The position numbers were made by a program, and so were the translations under genes. A stretch of 50,874 bases of DNA from Phormidium sp. OSCR. GTDB lineage: Bacteria; Cyanobacteriota; Cyanobacteriia; Cyanobacteriales; Geitlerinemataceae. This document shows, in pieces, positions 17,434 through 25,233 of this stretch. The notes below the pieces were generated by a model. The model ran no database searches and was not told the DNA's origin. It worked only from the letters and a program-made list of their open reading frames with translations. Position 1 is the stretch's first letter. Every line of letters starts with the position of its first letter. The DNA lies in NCBI GenBank assembly GCA_001314905.1, contig LJZT01000021.1, positions 1-50,874 on the forward strand, written 5' to 3'.

Positions 17434-19455
17434 TTAGAAGCTATAACGAATCCCCCCTTGAACACTTCGACTTAACCCGGGAAAGCCGGGAAAGACTTCA
17501 TAGCGTTCATCAAAGATATTATTTACACTGGCATTGAGACGTAAATTGTCGGTAATGGGGGCTTGTAACTTGAGGTCTAATGTGGTGTAGCCTGGTAGGC
17601 TTTCGCTGTTGGTGTTATTGACAAAAAAGTTGCTGAGATTGCGTAGGAGTAATCCGGCATACCAGCCATTGGGGGTGGCGTAGGCGACTCCGATATTAAA
17701 CACATCGGCATCCCGTAAACTGAGGCGATTGCCTTCTACAGCGTCGTTGGTATCTTGCAAGATTTGGGTATTATTTAAGGTGAGGTTGGCAAAGGCGAAG
17801 ACATTGGGAGCCAGTTGCAGGTCTAAGGCGGCTTCTACCCCTAAGGCTTCCACTTTGCCGATGTTAACATTGGTGCTGGGGTCGCCAAATTGAAAGGCAA
17901 TCAGTTCTGAAATTTGGTTGGCAAAGAGAGTCAGACGAAATAAACCGATGTCGCCGAGTTGTTGGTCGATGCCGAGGTCAAAACTGTTGCCTCGTTCCGG
18001 TCGTAGATTGGGATTACCGGCGACGGAAAAGGCGGCGAGTCCTTCGAGTTGAGACATGAGGGGAGATTTAAAACTTCTGGCATAATTGGCGCGGAGTGCT
18101 GTGCTATCGCTGAGGTTCCAAAGGACACCGACAGCGGGAGAGGTGAAAGAGCCATTTTCGAGGCTATTAAATTCTTGGCGCAGACCCAAGTTTAGACTGA
18201 GATTATCGGCAAGGTTGACCTCATAGCGAGCAAACGCGGCGCCATTGTCGATGCGACTGTTGTAGTTTTCCGTACTTTGGCCTGTGGAGATGTTAACGGT
18301 TCTATTTTCTGAAGAAATGGTGCGAAAGTCGATGCCGTAGGTGAGGGTTTGGTTATCGGTGAATTGCCAGTTATGTTGAACTTGCACGCCGAAACTGTTG
18401 CGGTCAAGGTTGCTACGGCTGCTTTCGGGGTCGCGGAAGGTGGAGTCGAGGATATCGGTATAGATGCGGGCCGTGAGGTTGGAGGTATCCTCGGGGTTGA
18501 GTTGGGATTCCCAGAGGAGGTCGAGTAGCCAGTCTTCGGTGTATTGTCTGGCTTGGGGACTGAGGCGGTTAAATTCTCCCAGGCTTCCGGCTGCGGTGGG
18601 AACGCCGCCGGGAACGCCGATGTCTCGGCTGAGGTAGAGGCCGGAGAAGGTCAGACGGTTGCGATCGCCCAAATCGGCGGCTAGAGTGAGGTTGAGATTG
18701 TTATAGTTGGCCTCGGCATTGTCCCGAGTTCCCGAAACATCGACGGTTTCCAGGTCAAAGGGAAAGTCATTGCGGGAGAAGGTGCGGTTATAGCCAATCA
18801 CCCAGCCGAAGTCTCCGGCGGTTCCCCGACTTTGAATCACTTGTTGGTTGTAGCCAAAACTCCCCACTTCGCTTGCGATAACCACTTCCGGTTCCTCCGT
18901 GGGGGATTGGCTGACGATGTTGAGGGTTCCGCCGACGGCGCTAGACCCGTAGAGGGTGGAACTTCCCCCAGGGAGGACTTCCAGGCGTTCGACAAAGTTG
19001 GTGGTGAAGGAGGAGAGGTCAAAGCCTCCAGAAGACCCCAGGTCATTGATGGGTCGTCCGTTGAGAAGAATGAGGGTTTGGGAGGAGTTTCCGCCGCGCA
19101 TAAATTGGGAACTGACGGACCCGAGTTGACCGCCACTGGTTCCATCGCTGAGGATTCCGGGGACGAATCGCAGTGCATCTTGGACGGTGGTGGCCCCTTG
19201 AACGTCGATTTGTTCGCGGGGAATGATATAGATGGGACGGGAGGAATCCCGTAGGGGTCGGTTTTGGCGAAAGGGGCCAAAAACGGGTTGGCGCAGGATG
19301 CGTTGAATGAAGATTTCGACTTCTTCAATGTCGTCCTCTGTGGGGTCATCGCCGGTGGGGGGATTATCGTTGGGGTCTGGGTTGGCGAGACTGGGACTGA
19401 CGAGGAGTAGGAGAAATAGGAGGGAGAGGGGAAGGGATTTCATGATTTTTGGCAT
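17434..19455 (-). CDS. btuB: TonB-dependent outer-membrane receptor, likely for cobalamin
   Basis: Outer-membrane barrel of 673 residues. Signal peptide at residues about 1-24 (SLPLSLLFLLLLVSPSLA), an acidic linker, then a plug domain (about 70-190) with PIYIIPREQIDVQGATTVQDAL, QFMRGGNSSQTLILLNGRPIND and LEVLPGGSSTLYGSSAVGG. The 22-strand barrel ends in the typical terminal aromatic residue (GGIRYSF). A cobalamin riboswitch and terminator lie in its 5' leader, so it should import vitamin B12 or related corrinoids and be switched off when these are plentiful. It is the first gene of the operon continuing through the ferredoxin fusion to the permease. The second ATG at 19443 is an alternative start. 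Confidence 0.85.
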   Translation of the reverse strand: MPKIMKSLPLSLLFLLLLVSPSLANPDPNDNPPTGDDPTEDDIEEVEIFIQRILRQPVFGPFRQNRPLRDSSRPIYIIPREQIDVQGATTVQDALRFVPGILSDGTSGGQLGSVSSQFMRGGNSSQTLILLNGRPINDLGSSGGFDLSSFTTNFVERLEVLPGGSSTLYGSSAVGGTLNIVSQSPTEEPEVVIASEVGSFGYNQQVIQSRGTAGDFGWVIGYNRTFSRNDFPFDLETVDVSGTRDNAEANYNNLNLTLAADLGDRNRLTFSGLYLSRDIGVPGGVPTAAGSLGEFNRLSPQARQYTEDWLLDLLWESQLNPEDTSNLTARIYTDILDSTFRDPESSRSNLDRNSFGVQVQHNWQFTDNQTLTYGIDFRTISSENRTVNISTGQSTENYNSRIDNGAAFARYEVNLADNLSLNLGLRQEFNSLENGSFTSPAVGVLWNLSDSTALRANYARSFKSPLMSQLEGLAAFSVAGNPNLRPERGNSFDLGIDQQLGDIGLFRLTLFANQISELIAFQFGDPSTNVNIGKVEALGVEAALDLQLAPNVFAFANLTLNNTQILQDTNDAVEGNRLSLRDADVFNIGVAYATPNGWYAGLLLRNLSNFFVNNTNSESLPGYTTLDLKLQAPITDNLRLNASVNNIFDERYEVFPGFPGLSRSVQGGIRYSF

Positions 19456-19516
19456 CGCGAAGGAGTCGCCAATTTCAACTTAGGGAATTGGCGGGTTTAA
19501 ATTGGCATGAAAGGTT

Positions 19517-19546
19517 AATCTCGACGGTTGAGAAAACCGCGAGATT
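19517..19546. repeat. Hairpin in the receptor mRNA leader
   Basis: AATCTCG-A-CGGTT at 19517-19529 pairs with AACCG-CGAGATT at 19535-19546, a 12-bp stem with one bulge and a short loop. It lies about 60 bases before the receptor start and after the riboswitch terminator. It has no T-run; it might influence translation or mRNA stability. Confidence 0.55.
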
Positions 19547-19623
19547 GGGGAATATGGCTAACAAAAACTGACTCCCATTTTAGGAGCGTTGATGATGCTA
19601 ATTTGGGAGAGTTTGAGAATGCT

Positions 19624-19686
19624 AAAAACTCCCGAAAACGTTGCCTAGAGCGCCTGTAGCGAGGGCGGGTGGGCAGTTTTGGGAGT
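19624..19686 (-). terminator. Rho-independent terminator, probable riboswitch expression platform
   Basis: Read on the minus strand, ACTCCCAAAAC (19686-19676) pairs with GTTTTCGGGAGT (19639-19628), interrupted by one bulge, and is followed by a T-run at 19627-19624. The loop itself can fold through GCC/GGC ends. It lies about 100 bases after the cobalamin aptamer and about 170 bases before the receptor ATG. That is the layout expected for transcription termination when cobalamin is bound. The antiterminator pairing was not resolved by eye. Confidence 0.7.
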
Positions 19687-19784
19687 GATGGGGGTTGGGA
19701 AACCCGGAGAATTTAAGCGGAAATTAAGTCTTGTCATAGGAACCATCATCTGTAACTCGCAGATGTTTGAGGTGGAGTTTGGCG

Positions 19785-19915
19785 ACTCGGCGGGCATCCT
19801 GACTTAGAGCGTTTTGGCTCCTTACAGTTGCGGTACAGCGCCGGATTTACACCGGACTTTCCCCGTTTCCTCTGATGGCTGCTCCCCATCAGAACCGAAT
19901 TTCAGCACTGTAGCA
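19785..19915 (-). promoter_or_regulatory. Cobalamin riboswitch (aptamer)
   Basis: On the minus strand the aptamer core is clear: GGTTC near 19896, then CGGGGAAAGTCCGGTG, the CCGGTGTAAATCCGG hairpin with GCTGTACCGCAACTGTAA (the C-G-C-A-A-C-TGTAA block of the class), and GTCAGGATGCCCGCC at 19803-19789, matching the conserved CAGGATRCC segment. The outer P1 helix limits are approximate. It lies between cbiD and the TonB-dependent receptor, on the receptor's strand, and is followed by a terminator at 19624-19686. It identifies the downstream transport genes as B12-responsive. Confidence 0.95.
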
Positions 19916-19935
19916 TAGATGGGGAAATTGGGCAA

Positions 19936-19987
19936 GTAGGGGCGAACCCTTGCGGTCGCCCTAGGAGCGAACCCTTGTGGTCGCCCT
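19936..19987. repeat. Two adjacent copies of a dispersed repeat
   Basis: Two copies of a roughly 26-bp unit, (G)TAGG(G/A)GCGAACCCTTG(C/T)GGTCGCCC, lie head to tail right after the cbiD stop. A diverged copy is at 16312-16332 and a partial, inverted one near 46-75. The 24410-24431 hairpin has the same GGGGCG/CGCCCC ends. This type of GC-rich dispersed repeat is frequent in filamentous cyanobacteria. Confidence 0.7.
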
Positions 19988-21061
19988 CTAATTTTGCTCG
20001 ATGAGGTCTGATGCGATCGCATTTTGAGCCACAATCACCCCCTGGCGTTCAAAAAGAATCACCCCGATTTCTAGGTGGGTGTTCGCGTATTTGTGGACGT
20101 AGGCTTGGGCATTTTGGCTGATGCGATCGCACAAATCCTTAAACACAGTTTCAGCTAAGTTTTCTTGGTCTAAAAACTGATGCGCCTCAGCCATGGTTCG
20201 ACAATCTAAAACCTCACGAATTAGCTTGACATTATCAGTGTAGCGTGCTAAAAAAGCCGCAAGAATTTCCAATTTTCCATCGGCAATATGGCTCGATGTA
20301 TTAAAAATCTTACCCGCCAATTTGACGAGTTTTCCATGATAGCCCAGAAGTAACACCGACCGCACCTCATGGAGTCCCGCTTCGACGAGTAACGCCCCCA
20401 ACCAATTACCCACTTGCACAATTCTCGCCTTGGGAAGATTCAGTCGTTCAGCCACTTGTAAGCCATTGCTACCAATACAAAACACCAGGTCTTTTTCTGA
20501 GGAACTTTTGTCCTGAAGTTGAGTTTTGGCCGTTTCCAAACTTTCAATCGCCGTATGAGGTTGGGCAATACCATGAGTTCCCAGGAGAGATAACCCCTCT
20601 AAAACTCCAAAGGCTTCGTTAGAGGTTCGTTTTGCAAGCTGTCGTCCTTCGGGGAGAATAATCACCACGCGCAGGGTTTTTCCTGAGGGAATCAACTCGA
20701 AGAGATTAGCTTCAGCTAAACGACGCGCATAGTTATAAATGGCGGCTTGTCCTTCCTGGGTTCTGCCAATTCCTTCACCCCCGACTAAGGAGAGAGATTC
20801 ACCCGAAAAAGGGTCTAGGCTAACATCGGCCCAAATGGGAGTATTTCGGGTTAAATCGAGGTTTGCACCGGGGTCACTGCGGGTAATGGCTAAGGCGCGA
20901 TTTTGGTCGAGACAGGCGACTTGTTCGATGGGGATTTCGGCGCAATCGGGGAGGAGGTTGAGTTGGACGGTTTGGGGAGATTGGCGCTGTTGCAGATGCA
21001 GTAAGGCGGCTTTGGCGGCTGCAATGGCGAAGACTGGGAGGGTGTAACCGGAATTTTGCAT
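19988..21061 (-). CDS. cbiD: Cobalt-precorrin-5B C1-methyltransferase
   Basis: The 357 residues match CbiD, which adds the C1 methyl group using S-adenosylmethionine in the anaerobic (early cobalt insertion) branch of corrin synthesis. Family landmarks are the opening SGYTLPVFAIAAAKAALLHL, the RSDPGANLDLTRN region, GGEGIGRTQEG, LGTHGIAQP, CIGSNGLQVAERL, QVGNWLGALLVEAG and LLGYHGKLVKLAGKIFNTSSHIADGK. Length is close to the family norm of about 370. The ATG at 21061 gives the expected start. The cobalamin riboswitch begins 73 bases after its stop and faces the transport genes, so cbiD itself is not under that switch. cobM, a later pathway gene, is 4.2 kb upstream beyond an AT-rich island. Confidence 0.9.
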   Translation of the reverse strand: MQNSGYTLPVFAIAAAKAALLHLQQRQSPQTVQLNLLPDCAEIPIEQVACLDQNRALAITRSDPGANLDLTRNTPIWADVSLDPFSGESLSLVGGEGIGRTQEGQAAIYNYARRLAEANLFELIPSGKTLRVVIILPEGRQLAKRTSNEAFGVLEGLSLLGTHGIAQPHTAIESLETAKTQLQDKSSSEKDLVFCIGSNGLQVAERLNLPKARIVQVGNWLGALLVEAGLHEVRSVLLLGYHGKLVKLAGKIFNTSSHIADGKLEILAAFLARYTDNVKLIREVLDCRTMAEAHQFLDQENLAETVFKDLCDRISQNAQAYVHKYANTHLEIGVILFERQGVIVAQNAIASDLIEQN

Positions 21062-21098
21062 GATATGTGATGGAATATATAGATTTAAACCTTTTCAA

Positions 21099-21326
21099 CG
21101 ATGTTTGATGAGTTTCGTTGGGAGTCCAGAGTCTCTCGTTTGGAGTCACACTAAAGTTATCCCAATTTTGCCGCAACTCTACGAGACACAACAGCCAATC
21201 TTCTAGAACTCCACTTCGGGTATCGACATGTTGAATGCTCTGAATAACTGGATAACCTGCCTGGTGACAGTAGAAACCCTCTGTAAAACACCAATTTCTT
21301 TTTAATTTCGCCTGTTTACCGTGGTT
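21099..21326 (-). pseudogene. Probable gene remnant upstream of cbiD
   Basis: An open stretch on the minus strand has protein-like composition rich in Trp, Cys and Tyr: NWCFTEGFYCHQAGYPVIQ, HVDTRSGVLEDWLLCLVEL and RQNWDNFSVTPNERLWTP. It has no ATG in frame, begins just after a stop at 21327-21329, and runs on without a stop into cbiD in another frame. This looks like a piece of a real gene that lost both ends. Its upstream edge coincides with the 32-bp palindrome at 21325. I do not recognise the family with confidence. Confidence 0.5.
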
Positions 21327-21356
21327 TTAGTTAAAATTTATAAATTTTAACTAAAA
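21325..21356. repeat. Perfect 32-bp AT-rich palindrome
   Basis: TTTTAGTTAAAATTTA at 21325-21340 is the exact reverse complement of 21341-21356. It has no loop, only one G-C pair per arm end region, and T/A tracts on both flanks, so it could work as a bidirectional terminator or as a recombination or protein-binding site. It marks the point where native, GC-rich sequence changes to the AT-rich island. Confidence 0.85.
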
Positions 21357-21712
21357 ATTTGACGTCATAGCTGAATTTAGCTGCCATATGCAAATTTACA
21401 TAGCACACCAAAATAAAAATTTGACAAATCGAGTTTCATGTGAGAATATGTTCGGCAGTTAACTTATAGGCGACAATAAGGGAGAGCATGGCTACATAAA
21501 GGGTGTTCACCAAATGAACTATACACATGTCTTCCGTGAGGAAAATCCCAGACAATAATTGTTGTTGTCGTCATCAACCTACCTCCGAAAAAAATAGACT
21601 CGTGACATCCTTTGTATCGATGCGAGTAATTATTCTTTATCCTAAAATAAAAGATTTAGTTTGTTTTAGGATAAATTAAATTTAAAAGCCAACGTAACTT
21701 TGGGTTTAATTC
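21357..21712. other. AT-rich leader of the island
   Basis: The 356 bases before the ABC ATPase gene have no convincing reading frame and no HIP1 sites. They contain several AT-rich promoter-like stretches and an inverted repeat at 21636-21675. Confidence 0.5.
21636..21675. promoter_or_regulatory. 12-bp perfect inverted repeat before the ABC operon
   Basis: TTTATCCTAAAA (21636-21647) and TTTTAGGATAAA (21664-21675) are exact reverse complements separated by 16 bases. The repeat ends 37 bases before the ATPase start, a position typical of a repressor operator or an attenuating hairpin for the operon. Confidence 0.6.
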
Positions 21713-22546
21713 ATGGTTTCTTTGCTAGAGCTAGACAGGGTAACTTTTGGTTATAAAGCTGACAACACTCTCTTAAAGCACGTATCGCTAAACTTGAGAC
21801 AGGGTGAGTCAGTGGGAATTGTGGGTGACAATGGAAGTGGCAAATCAACGATCATTAAACTTTTACTTGGACTACATCATCCCATAGACGGAGGTGTAAA
21901 GCTTTTTAATGAAGAAGTAACCTGGAACAACCACTATCCTGGTTTGTCTTATATTGGTGATCCGTCATACAATCCGGGTGAATTGGGATTGCCAACAGGT
22001 TTTTTAGTATCCGAGGTCATGGATACATTCAAGCTAATATGGGAGACAAATGGAATCTCTTGTTCTGATTCTTTGGAAGATTGTCTTGAAATACAATCTT
22101 TTCGTAATACTAGGGTTAGCCAGTTGTCAAAGGGACAGCGCATGAGGCTTATGGCTTTTTTGGCATTATCAAAACCAACTGACTTGCTTCTGGCAGACGA
22201 GGCAACCGAAGGACTAGATAGAGATGGTAAATCTGCCGTGCTTTCAGCAGTTCAAGAGGCAGCAAGAAAGCAAAAGTTTGGAATTTTGTGGATTTCCCAT
22301 CGGCGTGACGAGGTTGCTTTGATTGCCCAAAAGGTTTATGAGTTAAAAAATGGTAGTTTGAAGCAACAGAAGATGACAAGATTCAATTGTCAAATTACTA
22401 CTAATCATGGTTCTAGCAAAGGTGAAAATAAATCTCAAAATCGCAAGCTTTGTAGGGAAGGAGTTTTTCAAGCTTTAGGTGAAATTTTGACGGATGCGTC
22501 AGTCTTAGATTTTACGATACAGGGGGGACAGGATCTTGAAGAATAA
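21713..22546 (+). CDS. ABC transporter ATP-binding protein
   Basis: The 277-residue ATPase has Walker A GDNGSGKST (about residues 38-46), a signature motif in the variant form LSKGQ (138-142), Walker B LLLADE (158-163) with the D-loop EGLD, and the switch His196 in WISHRRDE. The C-terminal 60 residues after the ATPase core are poorly defined. It pairs with the six-helix permease 46 bases downstream to form a small ABC-2 exporter. There is no specific substrate signal. The gene is AT-rich and lacks HIP1 sites, unlike the surrounding cobalamin genes, which suggests horizontal acquisition. Confidence 0.85.
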   Translation: MVSLLELDRVTFGYKADNTLLKHVSLNLRQGESVGIVGDNGSGKSTIIKLLLGLHHPIDGGVKLFNEEVTWNNHYPGLSYIGDPSYNPGELGLPTGFLVSEVMDTFKLIWETNGISCSDSLEDCLEIQSFRNTRVSQLSKGQRMRLMAFLALSKPTDLLLADEATEGLDRDGKSAVLSAVQEAARKQKFGILWISHRRDEVALIAQKVYELKNGSLKQQKMTRFNCQITTNHGSSKGENKSQNRKLCREGVFQALGEILTDASVLDFTIQGGQDLEE

Positions 22547-22592
22547 GTCTGATTACTTCTTGTCTCATTAAAGTTGTTTACGTCACTCTATT

Positions 22593-23417
22593 ATGTCATT
22601 TTCGAGAATTTTTGTTTTATCTAAAACATTTTTTGTTAAGCTAGGTAGCCCCCTTGTATTTCTTGTACCATTAATTATCTTGCTGATAGGTTTTATTATT
22701 GTATTTCCATTAAGTTGGAACGGTGAAAATTTAACTTTTCTATCAACACCTATAGATGCTTATCTGGGATCAAGAGATAAGGTTTTTATGGACTTGATAC
22801 ACGAATTGCTGTCATGGGGATGGATGTTACTAAGTCTCTACTGGGTATTCGTTCTGTTTATTCCTTTAAGTCATAGTTTTTTAGTAAGTGAATTATTATG
22901 GATTCGTTTAACCCCTTGTCTGCCAATTGAGGTTGCTGCTGCTAGAGTTCTAGCTGTAATTATATATGGAGCAGCTTTTAGCTTGATCTCAGTGATTTGG
23001 ACGATAATGGTCTGTGTTATCAAACAAGTTTCATGGTCAAGTATCCTCCTCTTAGATTCATTTGGAATATTTTCTTGTATTGTATTATCTGGTGGACTTG
23101 TAGTAGGAGCTAGCGGTTTGGGTATAAACAGTTCTTCTCGGAGGTCTTTAGCGACTATGATTTCTGTTATTGCAGCGTTAGTTCCGAGTCTTTTACGTCT
23201 TATAAATTCATCGTTATCGGATATTTTAGGTGATTACTCTAAGTTTTTTCCTCATGCAACTCCTTTTTCTGTATTCTATACAGACACTGCATTTCACCTT
23301 GCATCAGCCTTGTTAGTGGGATGCTCGCTATTAATTTTTCATGTTGTTTACTCAAGTGCATATAGTACTATTTTGTGCGAAAATAGCTTTGAGAAAAAAT
23401 TAGGAGATAAAAAATGA
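22593..23417 (+). CDS. ABC-2 type transporter permease
   Basis: Membrane protein of 274 residues with about six hydrophobic segments: near residues 15-38, 72-93, 112-140, 148-170, 178-205 and 233-255. This is the usual topology of the permease half of ABC-2 exporters. Directly downstream of the ATPase gene and overlapping the next gene by four bases (ATGA), it is part of one operon. No substrate-determining motif was recognised. The gene is strongly AT-rich. Confidence 0.7.
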   Translation: MSFSRIFVLSKTFFVKLGSPLVFLVPLIILLIGFIIVFPLSWNGENLTFLSTPIDAYLGSRDKVFMDLIHELLSWGWMLLSLYWVFVLFIPLSHSFLVSELLWIRLTPCLPIEVAAARVLAVIIYGAAFSLISVIWTIMVCVIKQVSWSSILLLDSFGIFSCIVLSGGLVVGASGLGINSSSRRSLATMISVIAALVPSLLRLINSSLSDILGDYSKFFPHATPFSVFYTDTAFHLASALLVGCSLLIFHVVYSSAYSTILCENSFEKKLGDKK

Positions 23418-23815
23418 TACTAAAAAATAGTCATCAACTTTTGAAGAAACTGTTTGTCCTGATTCTAGCATTGAATATATTTTTGGTCGGATGTGGACCC
23501 ATCTCTCCACAAATTTGGACTTTGCTGGCAGAGATAGGAGCTGGATTAACTGAAACGGTAGTTGGACAGGTTTTAGAAAAAGCGATAAATCAGATGTTTC
23601 TGAAGTTAGGCAATGGTATTATTGTTGACGAATCCAATCCTTTAAAGGGAACCTACTACAAGCCAATTCGTGCTAACATAAGCACAAACTATTGCAAAAT
23701 GTCTTACACTCTCAAACCACCAATTCACGTAACCCGCAAAAGTCTATCCTCACATTGGAAGCCCTCTCGAGAAGACCAAAATAAACTTGAATATGCAAAA
23801 CGACTATGTTCTTAA
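23414..23815 (+). CDS. Small predicted lipoprotein in the ABC operon
   Basis: The 133-residue protein starts with a basic N terminus and hydrophobic stretch ending in the lipobox LVGC (ALNIFLVGC, Cys at about residue 27), so a membrane-anchored periplasmic protein is expected. A glycine/alanine-rich amphipathic segment follows (LLAEIGAGLTETVVGQVLEKAI). The C-terminal half is basic. It starts within the permease stop (ATGA overlap), a sign of translational coupling. I do not recognise a family; immunity or accessory function for the exporter is only a guess from position. Confidence 0.6.
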   Translation: MILKNSHQLLKKLFVLILALNIFLVGCGPISPQIWTLLAEIGAGLTETVVGQVLEKAINQMFLKLGNGIIVDESNPLKGTYYKPIRANISTNYCKMSYTLKPPIHVTRKSLSSHWKPSREDQNKLEYAKRLCS

Positions 23816-23920
23816 AATAATCCAAAAAACTGTTGTGGCTTTCATGTGAAATAGGAAGACACAAAAAAGTAGCAAATTTTCTTGTTTTTTTATCAAAATA
23901 TCAAAATTAGGAGTAAAAAA

Positions 23921-24313
23921 ATGAAATATGCCATTTATAAAGGGTCGGCAGCCTTGATTTCTGTTATAAGCTTCCTTTTACTATTATTTAGTTTGATTAA
24001 GCTTAGCCGGTTTAGCAATGGTGAAGTTTCAGGCTCTATTGAGACTGATTTGCCAGGAGTATCCATTGAAGACCCTGGTTTTTTTACAACCTATGCCGAT
24101 GCTCAATTTTTAGCGATTGTGTCAGTTCTATTGTTTCTTATAAGCACTCTGTTGGTGATTGTTTTTTGGAACAAGACGACCACTCATTTTCCGAAACCCC
24201 GCAATCAGAAAATATCATCGGCATCCCCGGCTGATAGATACTCCGATCAGGACGACGACGGTAGTGACAATGATGACGGGAATGAGGGTAACAATAATGA
24301 TCAAGGCAAATAG
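23921..24313 (+). CDS. Two-helix membrane protein with acidic tail
   Basis: About 130 residues. The two transmembrane helices (about residues 9-28 and 59-83 from ATG 23921) are separated by a short loop containing ETDLPGVSIEDPGFFTTYADAQ. The tail is Asp/Asn-rich (SDQDDDGSDNDDGNEGNNND), so calcium binding or simple disorder is possible. The start is set by TAGGAG eight bases upstream; the frame extends back to 23882. It lies 105 bases after the lipoprotein gene in the same AT-rich composition. No family recognised. Confidence 0.6.
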   Translation: MKYAIYKGSAALISVISFLLLLFSLIKLSRFSNGEVSGSIETDLPGVSIEDPGFFTTYADAQFLAIVSVLLFLISTLLVIVFWNKTTTHFPKPRNQKISSASPADRYSDQDDDGSDNDDGNEGNNNDQGK

Positions 24314-24625
24314 TCGGTTAACGGTAAGGGTAAGATTTGGGGAAATGTCTTTAATTCCTGGTATTTAGTTCCCAAGGTTTCAACCGGTGAGGCCAACTAA
24401 AAAATTGTAGGGGCGGAAATTTTTTCGCCCCCACAGCAACGGATATAATCAGCAATAAATTTTACTTATAACCCTAAAACTAGAAGATTTCTTAAACTAA
24501 GCAAGTGTCAAGCTTATGACTTTATGAACTTTTAAAATATGCGAAAGCGGTTTTCATTCTGCTTCATTTAATGACTTTATGTTATAACGTTATATCCAGA
24601 AAAATAATACTGGTTTAACTGAACA
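24314..24625. other. AT-rich spacer with repeats, between the ABC operon and the toxin gene
   Basis: The spacer contains a GGGGCGGAAA/TTTTCGCCCC hairpin at 24410-24431 (a likely end structure for the ABC operon although it lacks a T-tail), an 11-bp direct repeat ATGACTTTATG at 24516-24526 and 24571-24581, and a perfect 12-bp palindrome TATAACGTTATA at 24583-24594. No reading frame is convincing. Confidence 0.55.
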
Positions 24626-25006
24626 TTACATTGTATTTCGTTGTAACCATTTTACAAATTCTTCACGGCCCAGCTCACTCGATGCGATCGCCAAAATCAA
24701 ACGCTCTTGGTCATCTACGGAGGTGGTAATGTTCACCCTATTCAAAACCAGAAATGTCTCTGTTGCCGCATGTCCGGTACGTTTATTTCCATCTACAAAG
24801 GGGTGATTCATAATAATTGAAAATCCTAATGCCGCTGCTTTCTCTAGCAAACTGGGGTACAGTTCTTCAGCATCAAACGTCATTTTAGGCTGGACGATCG
24901 CAGACTCTAACAAACCCAAATTTCGGATTCCCAATCCTCCACCCGATTGCTCAATAATTCTACGATGCAGCGTTAAGACTTCAACTAGGCTCAAATAGCG
25001 AATCAT
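24626..25006 (-). CDS. doc: Doc-type toxin (death-on-curing, Fic fold)
   Basis: The 126-residue protein has the Fic/Doc active-site motif HPFVDGNKRTG, with His at residue 68, Asp72, Gly73, Asn74 and Lys75-Arg76, and the Doc-type opening YLSLVEVLTLHRRIIE with GLRN-like GIRNLGLLESAI. Doc toxins phosphorylate elongation factor Tu and stop translation. All core residues are present, so it should be active. It overlaps the upstream antitoxin gene by four bases, as expected for a type II toxin-antitoxin operon. HIP1-like sites (24685) suggest it is not part of the AT-rich island itself. Confidence 0.9.
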   Translation of the reverse strand: MIRYLSLVEVLTLHRRIIEQSGGGLGIRNLGLLESAIVQPKMTFDAEELYPSLLEKAAALGFSIIMNHPFVDGNKRTGHAATETFLVLNRVNITTSVDDQERLILAIASSELGREEFVKWLQRNTM

Positions 25007-25209
25007 GCCAGACGCCGATATAACTCAGCATTTTTTGCCAGCACATAGTCCGCTGCATTGTCAAAATCATCTTCTTGCAAACTTAGCCAATCCTCTAAGC
25101 TGGCCTTCAACAGCACGTCAGTCGCAATCCCATGAGCCGTTGCTAACCTCTCTAGCTTTTGGAATTGGCTATCTGACAAATCAATCGTGATAGAAGCCAC
25201 AGCAATCAC
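25003..25209 (-). CDS. Antitoxin of the Doc toxin (ribbon-helix-helix type)
   Basis: The 68-residue protein begins with a short strand (ASITIDLSDSQ) and helices FQKLERLATAHGI and TDVLLKASLEDWL, consistent with a ribbon-helix-helix DNA-binding antitoxin, not a classical Phd fold. The C-terminal tail (DDFDNAADYVLAKNAELYRRLA) would wrap the toxin. Translation may start at GTG 25209, or at GTG 25200. GGAGA directly abuts the first but is ten bases from the second, so 25200 fits better. It precedes and overlaps the toxin gene; such antitoxins usually repress their own operon. Confidence 0.8.
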   Translation of the reverse strand: MIAVASITIDLSDSQFQKLERLATAHGIATDVLLKASLEDWLSLQEDDFDNAADYVLAKNAELYRRLA

Positions 25210-25233
25210 TCTCCTATTGTATCTGGCTTAAGC

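Noticed and set aside
17434-19455. Iron-siderophore receptor as the main identity
   Set aside because: The protein alone fits, but the cobalamin riboswitch in its leader makes corrinoid import the better reading.
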